A DNA stretch of 10,522 nucleotides from an uncultured Clostridia bacterium (GTDB lineage: Bacteria > Bacillota_A > Clostridia > Oscillospirales > Oscillospiraceae), in contig CAMJGU010000012.1 in assembly GCA_946405325.1 (NCBI GenBank), forward strand, positions 1-10,522. Reading direction: 5' to 3'. A program made the translations under genes and the position numbers. How positions within the stretch are numbered: the first letter of the stretch is position 1; every line of letters starts with the position of its first letter. Below the pieces are notes generated by a model that saw only the letters and a program-made list of their open reading frames with translations, was not told where the DNA came from and made no database searches. Shown here piece by piece: positions 6,035 through 10,522 of the stretch.

Positions 6035-8149
6035 TTATCCGCAGCGTGCTTCCTTCTCCTCCCGCACCGGCCACACGACGCCGCGCTCCCGCAGGAGCCG
6101 CGCGGTCTCGCTGTGGCCCTTCTCCAGCGCCATGTAGAGCGGCGTCACCACGCGCGTCTCTCCGAAGCCCGTGCCGTCGTTGTAGGTCGAGCGGCTGGGC
6201 ATGTCCGCCTCGTTGGGGTCATAGCCCGCGTCCAGCAGCAGCCGCACCTGCTCCGTGCGCCCGGTCGCCGCCGCCGCGCAAAGCGGGTTGCTGTTCAGAT
6301 TTGTGCTGACCTGGATCATGTTGTTCGTCGGCTGCGCCTGCCAGAAAAGGAAGATCCTGCTGCGAAGCTCATCGCTCGAGCGCTCCAGCAAAACGCGCAG
6401 CAGCTCAGGGTTCCTGCCGCAGCACGCCGCCGCGGCGACGCAGTTGAACCCAATGTCGTCCAGCCGATCCTGCCACAGCGTCTGCCCGATCATTCCGAAC
6501 CCGCCGGGAATGCCGAACGCGTCGAACGGGTGTCTTGCTACGACCCGGATGGCGTCCAGCCGCTCCCGGCACGCGTCGGCGTCCAGCGGTTTCTCCCATG
6601 CTTCGCGCACCCACGCGCGCCGCTGCTCCTGATCCATGTGCTCCAGACGCGCGCTCCAGAACACGCCGTTTTTCGGCATCTCCTCCCGCGTTTCGGACGT
6701 CTGAGGAGGCAACGGTGCGGCGAGCAGCGCCGCGCGGAGCATTGGATTGCCGGTTTTCCCCGTAATGTAGCCGAGCAGCTCCTCCCGGGATTCGTCGTCC
6801 AGCACGCCCCGGCGCAGCATTTCCTTCAGGAACTTCGCGTCCCCATGATCCAGGATCAGCATGGCAAGACGGCTGATCCCCTTCGTGCCCGCGCGGTAGA
6901 AGTGAACGCACTCGGTCAGCGCCGTGAGATGCGGCTTGTCATTCCAATCCTCCAGCCACGCGCTCTCCGCCGCCGCGCAGAGGACGCCGCCCTCGCGCAG
7001 TCCTGCGAGCATTTCCCAGCACATTCCGACGCGCGTCGTCCTGTCATAGCGGCACTGTGCCATGCCGGAAATGTCGCGCACCTCTCCGCACGCTTTTTTC
7101 CAGCAGCGCAGCAGCTCGTCGCATACGCTCTGACCACCCCAGCCGCAAAGGGAGAGGTTCAGCAGATCGTCCCGAATGTCCTGTTCCTCACACAGCTCCG
7201 GATAGAGCGTCACCATGCGGAGCATCTTTTTTTCGCGCATCCTGCAGTTGTGGTGCATCAGCACATCCGCCGCCGCGCGCAGCTGCTCCCGCGTGCAGGG
7301 CTTCCCCTTCAGCCGCTGGGTAAACTCGCTCAGGTTGCTGGATTCCGTGATCGCCGACAGCTCCGGCGCGTGCTCGGTCAGCAGCTCGCGGCGCATTCCC
7401 GCAACATCATACATACCGCTTTTGAGCCGGAAGGCCAGCCGCACGCACGCACGCTGCTCCGGGCTCTCGCGAAGTGCCGCCAAAGCAGCAGCGCAGACAG
7501 CGCCGCTGCTTTCTTTCCGCACCCCCTTCTGCCGCAGCAGGAGCCGCACCGCGTCCTTGCTTCCGCAGAGGATCGCGGCCGCCAGGGGCGTGCAGCAATC
7601 GATCGACCACAGCGGATGGGCGATGGTCTTTTGAAATGAATTGTACTCCGCCGCGCCGAACGTCAGCAGGCTCTGATGCACGCCGCCTCCGGGGAGCGCA
7701 TCCGGCGCAAAGAAAGGCTGACCGTTCCACCCAAGGCAGAGCAGCGCCTGCGCCGACGCCGGGGAGTCGCTGTTCACGTCCCAGCCGCGCCGGAGCAGGA
7801 TGCGCATGTGCGCGACCTTATTCATCGCCGCCGCCAGCGTCAGGATCGTTCCCGTCACATTGACGTAACGCGTGGCGCTCCCCAGCTTCCACTGCTCCGT
7901 CGCGCCATGCTCCCCGGGCGCGCAGTGCTCCAGCACCGCGCGGAACAGCTCCGGCGAGCAGTGCAGCGCGGCGCTCAGGCACTCCCCCGCGCGCTGGGCG
8001 CAGAGCGGCTCGTCCAGCTTTTTGAGCAGGGTGTACGCGCGCGCGTAGTTCTTGTCCCGAATCGCTCCCGCCAACAGCGCCGCCGGTGGCGGCTGGTAAA
8101 GTCTTTCCCTCCGGATGTCCGGATTTTCAGGGCCCGCGATTCCGTTCAT
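6035..8149 (-). CDS. Large ankyrin-repeat protein (704 residues)
   Basis: Ankyrin-like units are readable at both ends: residues 101-127 (TILTLAAAMNKVAHMRILLR), 186-212 (CTPLAAAILCGSKDAVRLLL), 567-592 (NCVAAAACCGRNPELLRVLL), 620-647 (NPLCAAAATGRTEQVRLLLD, then AGYDPNEAD) and 666-692 (TPLYMALEKGHSETARLL). The middle (about 260-560) is helical, Cys- and Trp-rich, and probably made of diverged repeats. There is no signal peptide or membrane segment. The N-terminal 215 residues follow the 1040-172 ankyrin protein segment by segment, so the two are paralogues. The ATG lies one base after the TGA of the upstream membrane peptide gene, with AGGAGG inside that gene's last codons, so the pair is translationally coupled. 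A protein-recognition or adaptor role for the AAA+ machines is inferred from context only. Start and frame are secure. Confidence 0.88.
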   Translation of the reverse strand: MNGIAGPENPDIRRERLYQPPPAALLAGAIRDKNYARAYTLLKKLDEPLCAQRAGECLSAALHCSPELFRAVLEHCAPGEHGATEQWKLGSATRYVNVTGTILTLAAAMNKVAHMRILLRRGWDVNSDSPASAQALLCLGWNGQPFFAPDALPGGGVHQSLLTFGAAEYNSFQKTIAHPLWSIDCCTPLAAAILCGSKDAVRLLLRQKGVRKESSGAVCAAALAALRESPEQRACVRLAFRLKSGMYDVAGMRRELLTEHAPELSAITESSNLSEFTQRLKGKPCTREQLRAAADVLMHHNCRMREKKMLRMVTLYPELCEEQDIRDDLLNLSLCGWGGQSVCDELLRCWKKACGEVRDISGMAQCRYDRTTRVGMCWEMLAGLREGGVLCAAAESAWLEDWNDKPHLTALTECVHFYRAGTKGISRLAMLILDHGDAKFLKEMLRRGVLDDESREELLGYITGKTGNPMLRAALLAAPLPPQTSETREEMPKNGVFWSARLEHMDQEQRRAWVREAWEKPLDADACRERLDAIRVVARHPFDAFGIPGGFGMIGQTLWQDRLDDIGFNCVAAAACCGRNPELLRVLLERSSDELRSRIFLFWQAQPTNNMIQVSTNLNSNPLCAAAATGRTEQVRLLLDAGYDPNEADMPSRSTYNDGTGFGETRVVTPLYMALEKGHSETARLLRERGVVWPVREEKEARCG

Positions 8150-8150
8150 C

Positions 8151-8342
8151 TCACTCCTCCTTGTTCAGCTCCCTCATCAGCTCCATCAGTTCTTCGTTCA
8201 TCTCCTCGAGCTCGTCGCGCAGCGTCGACAGATGCGTTGCGAAAATGAGTCCCGCCATCAGCATCCCCACCAGCATTGCCACGGCGAACCCACCCGCGAA
8301 GCAGAGCCCAAACATGGTTCTTGCGACATCGATCTCGATCAT
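8151..8342 (-). CDS. Small single-pass membrane protein with acidic coiled-coil tail
   Basis: This 63-residue protein starts at an ATG (8342) with GAGGAGG 8 nt upstream and a cassette promoter (8375-8409) 52 nt away. Residues about 9-36 (from MFGLCFAGGFAVAMLVGMLM) form one long hydrophobic helix. The remaining roughly 25 residues (DELEEMNEELMELMRELNKE) are acidic and heptad-like, consistent with a coiled coil. The charge distribution (D and E before the helix, R/H just after) leaves topology uncertain. It is coupled to the large ankyrin gene by a 1-nt gap, with the downstream ribosome binding site inside its own 3' end. It could anchor the ankyrin protein at the membrane through its coiled coil; this is inference. 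No named family is recognised. Confidence 0.8.
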   Translation of the reverse strand: MIEIDVARTMFGLCFAGGFAVAMLVGMLMAGLIFATHLSTLRDELEEMNEELMELMRELNKEE

Positions 8343-8374
8343 ATCAGCATCCTCCTCTTTGATTTGGTAGCCTC

Positions 8375-8409
8375 AGCGTACCACGGCGTGTACGCCAAAT
8401 TTTGAGAGC
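8375..8409 (-). promoter_or_regulatory. Cassette promoter copy C (membrane peptide-ankyrin operon)
   Basis: Read on the minus strand, GCTCTCAAAATTTGG (complement of 8395-8409) is followed after 14 nt by TACGCT (complement of 8375-8380), a weak -10 match. The core ends 52 nt before the start at 8342, the same distance as in copy B. The 5' flank ATCTGCTCTC also matches copy A, extending the similarity beyond the 15-base core. Confidence 0.65.
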
Positions 8410-8428
8410 AGATAAAACGGATGCGCGG

Positions 8429-8827
8429 TCATGCCGCGTTCGCTGCCAGGAGAAAAGATTCAATGCCCCAGCGCTCTGCCGCGTAGATCTGCATATAGCG
8501 CTGCCCGCACTTCATGTAGCGCCCGATGGCCGCATGAGCGTCATTCGAATACGGCCATGGCAGAGCGCCCCTTGCGTATTGAACCAGGATCTCTGCCAGC
8601 CGCTCCTTCTCGTCCGCCTGATAGCCGTCCCAGCTCAGAAACGACAGGGCGACGCGCTTGAGCGCCTCATCGTCCATCTGCGCCGCTTTCTTTGTTTTCC
8701 TCATGTACTCGATCACGCTGTCCCCGTCCGAGGCGCAAACCTGCCAATACCAAGCTCACGCTCGTTCTTTTGCCATTTCTTCCATGCTTCCCTCCCGATG
8801 ATTTCGTAAGTGAACTGCTTTCGGCAT
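8429..8827 (-). CDS. Small unrecognised protein with two compensating frameshifts
   Basis: An ATG at 8827 has AGGAGG 8 nt upstream, but its frame stops after 23 codons (TGA at 8756-8758). The +1 frame from about codon 3 is far more protein-like (KQFTYEIIGREAWKKWQKNE and on to GIGRFAP). From about 8720 the original frame becomes protein-like again (SVIEYMRKTKKAAQMDDEAL) and runs to the TGA at 8429. Removing one A from the A3 run in codon 3 and adding one G to the G4 run near 8721-8725 restores a 132-residue protein with the same start and stop. As it stands, only the part after a GTG at 8716 (95 residues) is open. The product is basic and helical at the N-terminus with Trp/Tyr-rich segments later; no domain is recognised. 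Promoter copy D makes it a fourth unit of the cassette. Confidence 0.6.
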
Positions 8828-8850
8828 AACAACTTCCTCCTTTCTAGCCC

Positions 8851-8884
8851 AATATATCAGGCAGGCTTTCCAAATTGTGAGAGC
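8851..8884 (-). promoter_or_regulatory. Cassette promoter copy D (small gene at 8827)
   Basis: Read on the minus strand, GCTCTCACAATTTGG (complement of 8870-8884) matches the consensus with one change in the A-tract. It is followed after 13 nt by TATATT (complement of 8851-8856). The core ends 42 nt before the start at 8827. It is the most diverged copy, but it keeps orientation and position. Confidence 0.62.
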
Positions 8885-8919
8885 GGACAACAATTCGCCG
8901 CGCCGGATTTCGCGTTTCC

Positions 8920-8949
8920 TTGACACTATACACAGGCCGGTGATATGTT
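8920..8949 (+). promoter_or_regulatory. Candidate sigma-70 promoter facing the structured intergenic region
   Basis: TTGACA (8920-8925), an exact -35 consensus, is followed after 18 nt by TATGTT (8944-8949), with a TG one base upstream of the -10. Transcription would start near 8956 and run into the hairpins at 8965-9022. No convincing gene lies directly behind it, so the product may be a small RNA or a long leader of the ATPase gene at 9270. Confidence 0.45.
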
Positions 8950-9188
8950 TTTTCTATCATTATCGTTTGTTTTACAAACAAACAGAGCGTCGCGCAGGTT
9001 GTTCTCTCCTGCACGACGCTCTCGATCAGGTATAGGGAAATCGAGAAGAAACCTCATTTCTCGTCATCGTCTTTTCGCTATCTATCCTTTTGCATATCAG
9101 CAGCGAATCATCAAGTGTTTTCCCTTTCTTACCTCATCCCAACAAATTCACAACCAGCAGCGAGGAGCCTTTTCTATCCACTCCGCGC
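8950..9188. other. Gene-free, AT-richer stretch with stacked inverted repeats
   Basis: No convincing coding sequence is seen on either strand. It holds a 6-bp repeat GTTTGT/ACAAAC (8965-8979), the long hairpin at 8984-9022, and overlapping short complementary segments CTCGAT, ATCGAG and TTCTCG (about 9021-9063) that could form mutually exclusive stems. Composition is visibly more AT-rich than the flanking genes. A minus-strand open stretch of 35 codons (9133-9026) ends 3 nt before the hairpin but lacks a usable start; it may be the tail of a lost gene. Confidence 0.5.
8984..9022 (-). terminator. Long hairpin, terminator-like in the minus direction
   Basis: Fourteen of 15 positions pair between 8984-8998 and 9008-9022, around a 9-nt loop. 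The single mismatch (C8993/A9013) becomes a G-U pair in a minus-strand transcript, which would then continue into the T-rich GTTTGTTTGT. That favours function on the minus strand, as a terminator. No intact minus-strand gene lies to its right, so it may be a leftover or may protect the 8827 gene from antisense readthrough. It could instead be part of a plus-strand RNA started at 8920-8949. Confidence 0.45.
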
Positions 9189-9217
9189 TTGACTTTTCCG
9201 TCAATCGGGCATACTAT
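9189..9217 (+). promoter_or_regulatory. Sigma-70 promoter of the DUF4143-type ATPase gene
   Basis: TTGACT (9189-9194) and TACTAT (9212-9217) are separated by 17 nt, close to the sigma-70 consensus. The predicted start of transcription (about 9224) lies inside the inverted repeat at 9218-9260. The promoter has no GCTCTCAAAWTTTGG element, so this gene is probably regulated apart from the cassette. Confidence 0.65.
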
Positions 9218-9260
9218 CTATTACGAAGATTTTATGCACATACAAGATTTCTCGTAATAG
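9218..9260 (+). repeat. 9-bp inverted repeat between promoter and ribosome binding site
   Basis: CTATTACGA (9218-9226) and TCGTAATAG (9252-9260) are exact reverse complements, 25 nt apart. The left arm overlaps the expected transcription start and the right arm touches the ribosome binding site (GGAGGG, 9260-9265) of the ATPase gene. It could be a repressor operator, or an RNA stem limiting ribosome access. Confidence 0.6.
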
Positions 9261-9269
9261 GAGGGCGCG

Positions 9270-10522
9270 ATGAAGGAAATCAAGCGAGACCTCTATCTCA
9301 ACAAGCTGATTGACCGCCGCGAGAACGGCTCCATCAAGGTCATCACCGGCATCCGTCGCTGCGGCAAGTCCTATCTGCTGTTCAACCTCTACTACCGCTA
9401 CCTGCTGGAAAGCGGCGTCCCGGCGGAGCGCATCATCCGCGTCGCGCTGGATGATGAGGAGCATGAGGAACTGCTCGACGGCAAGGCGCTGGGCGCCTAT
9501 GTGCGCTCACTGGTCAACGACAGCGACCGATTCTACGTCTTTCTCGACGAGGTACAACTGGTCGATGGGTTTGAAAAGGTGCTGAACGGCCTGAACCGCC
9601 GCGAGAATCTCGATATCTATGTCACCGGCAGCAACTCCAAGTTCCTCTCCACGGATATTCTGACGGAGTTCCGCGGGCGCGGCGACGAGGTGCGCGTCTA
9701 TCCCCTGTCGTTCTCGGAGTATGTCTCCGCATACGAAGGCACCGCGCAGGATGCATGGGCGGACTACTTCACCTACGGCGGTCTGCCGCTGATTCTCTCC
9801 CGCAAGACCGACGAGCAGAAGTCCAAGTACCTGACCGACCTGTTCCAAAAGGTCTATCTCGACGACATCATCGACCGCAATCAGCTGCGCGGCTACGCCA
9901 TCATGGACAATCTGGTGAACGTCCTCGCCTCCGGCGTAGGGTCGCTGACCAACCCGAGCAAGCTGGCGAACGCCTTTGAGAGCCGCGGCATGGGTCATGT
10001 CTCCGACAAGACCATCGGCAGCTATATCGGCTATTTGCAGGATGCCTTTTTGATTGAAAAGGCGGAGCGCTACGACGTGAAAGGCAGAAAGCACATCGGC
10101 TCGCCGTTCAAGTACTACTTCTCGGATGTGGGGCTGCGGAACGCGCGGCTGAACTTCCGGCAGCAGGAAGAGAATCACATCATGGAGAACATCATCTACA
10201 ACGAGCTGCTGATTCGCGGGTTCAACGTGGACGTCGGCATTGTGGAGCATCCGGAGAAGAAGGACGGCAAGCGGGTGTTAAGCCGCTATGAGGTGGACTT
10301 CGTCTGCAACAAGGGCAGCCAGCGATACTATATCCAGTCGGCGTTTGCGATCCCCGACGAGGAAAAGCTGGCGCAGGAGCAGCGCTCGCTGCTCCTGACA
10401 GGCGATTTCTTCAAAAAAATCATCGTGACACGCGACGCCGCCAAGCCGTGGCACAACGAACAGGGTGTGCTGATTGTGAACGTGCAGGACTTCCTGCTGA
10501 ATGAGAACAGCTTGGAGCTGTA
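9270..10522 (+). CDS. DUF4143-type AAA ATPase (AAA_14 family), runs to the window edge
   Basis: The frame is open from the ATG at 9270 through 417 codons and ends on an incomplete codon TA, probably the stop. GGAGGG (9260-9265) precedes the start. Walker A GIRRCGKS (residues 27-34), Walker B YVFLDE (89-94) and a sensor region TGSNSKFLS (119-127) define a P-loop AAA_14 ATPase. The C-terminal DUF4143 region contains YEVDFV (340-345) followed by YYIQSAF (353-359), the layout of a PD-(D/E)xK nuclease-like fold, but with Gln-Ser where the catalytic E-x-K is expected, so nuclease activity is doubtful. The family is widespread and often multi-copy in gut Bacillota and Bacteroidota; its role is poorly defined, with links to mobile or toxin-like elements suggested. 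It has its own promoter and is probably not part of the AAA/VWA cassette. Confidence 0.88.
   Translation, partial: MKEIKRDLYLNKLIDRRENGSIKVITGIRRCGKSYLLFNLYYRYLLESGVPAERIIRVALDDEEHEELLDGKALGAYVRSLVNDSDRFYVFLDEVQLVDGFEKVLNGLNRRENLDIYVTGSNSKFLSTDILTEFRGRGDEVRVYPLSFSEYVSAYEGTAQDAWADYFTYGGLPLILSRKTDEQKSKYLTDLFQKVYLDDIIDRNQLRGYAIMDNLVNVLASGVGSLTNPSKLANAFESRGMGHVSDKTIGSYIGYLQDAFLIEKAERYDVKGRKHIGSPFKYYFSDVGLRNARLNFRQQEENHIMENIIYNELLIRGFNVDVGIVEHPEKKDGKRVLSRYEVDFVCNKGSQRYYIQSAFAIPDEEKLAQEQRSLLLTGDFFKKIIVTRDAAKPWHNEQGVLIVNVQDFLLNENSLEL

Noticed and set aside
5609..7639. A 676-codon plus-strand open frame
   Set aside because: Only its first part (to about 5969) is coding, as the frameshifted continuation of the 5589 gene. 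The rest crosses a terminator and lies antisense to the large ankyrin gene.
9008..9028. Partial resemblance to an Illumina sequencing adapter (CACGACGCTCT followed by CGATC)
   Set aside because: The match is gapped and decays on both sides, and the same bases form one arm of a hairpin with a natural partner arm, so adapter contamination is unlikely.
9026..9133. A 35-codon minus-strand open stretch ending just before the hairpin at 8984-9022
   Set aside because: The only internal ATG gives 13 residues and there is no ribosome binding site. It may be the tail of a lost gene, but this cannot be supported as a gene.
8945..9313. A plus-strand open frame of 122 codons across the intergenic region
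   Set aside because: It has no ribosome binding site at its start, would cover the ATPase promoter and ribosome binding site, and overlaps the ATPase start in another frame.
9507..10250. A 247-codon minus-strand open frame
   Set aside because: It is antisense to the DUF4143-type ATPase, which has clear motifs and a promoter; the minus-strand translation matches no motif I recognise.
1..10522. CRISPR arrays, tRNA or rRNA genes, insertion-sequence ends, attachment sites
   Set aside because: No regularly spaced repeats, tRNA-like cloverleaf, transposase or terminal repeats were seen. The only dispersed repeat is the promoter element, and its copies are tied to gene starts.

Overview
The window looks like an accessory region of a high-GC Bacillota chromosome, most likely an Oscillospiraceae/Clostridia-type gut bacterium. 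The clues are strong AGGAGG-type ribosome binding sites, GC-rich hairpin terminators with T tracts, tightly packed operons, and a DUF4143-type ATPase. This placement is inference; no rRNA, tRNA or marker gene is present.

From the left: a gene cut by the window edge (1-67, minus) has its own sigma-70-like promoter. A minus-strand operon, read from about 3650 down to a terminator at 138-167, encodes a DUF2201-like metallopeptidase-fold/VWA protein (3622-2291), a MoxR-type AAA+ ATPase (2277-1051) and an ankyrin-repeat protein (1040-172, broken by a frameshift near its 3' end). Divergent from it, a plus-strand operon encodes a CbbX/SpoVK-type AAA+ ATPase with a long N-terminal region (3786-5573) and a small unrecognised protein (5589 to about 5969, frameshifted). 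It ends at a perfect 15-bp bidirectional terminator (5989-6022). From the other side a minus-strand pair converges on the same terminator: a single-pass membrane/coiled-coil peptide (8342-8151), translationally coupled to a 704-residue ankyrin-repeat protein (8149-6035). Upstream lies a further small minus-strand gene (8827-8429) carrying two compensating frameshifts. The right end holds an AT-richer, structured non-coding stretch and a DUF4143-family ATPase (9270 to the window end) with its own promoter.

The main result is that the cassette appears to be one regulon. A 15-base element, GCTCTCAAAWTTTGG in the sense of the gene, occurs four times. Each copy lies 42-52 nt upstream of a start codon, in the same orientation relative to its gene, and 13-14 nt before a -10-like hexamer. 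The four copies precede the VWA, CbbX-like, membrane-peptide and 8827 genes and are absent from the outer genes. Together with the paralogy between the two ankyrin proteins, this supports a multi-gene system: a MoxR-VWA chaperone pair, a second AAA+ motor, a membrane peptide, ankyrin proteins and two small proteins. I infer a conflict- or stress-related remodelling system like other MoxR-VWA modules; the sequence does not show the function.

Three cassette genes carry frameshifts that single-base corrections restore, several of them in homopolymers. Sequencing or assembly error and genuine decay are both open.
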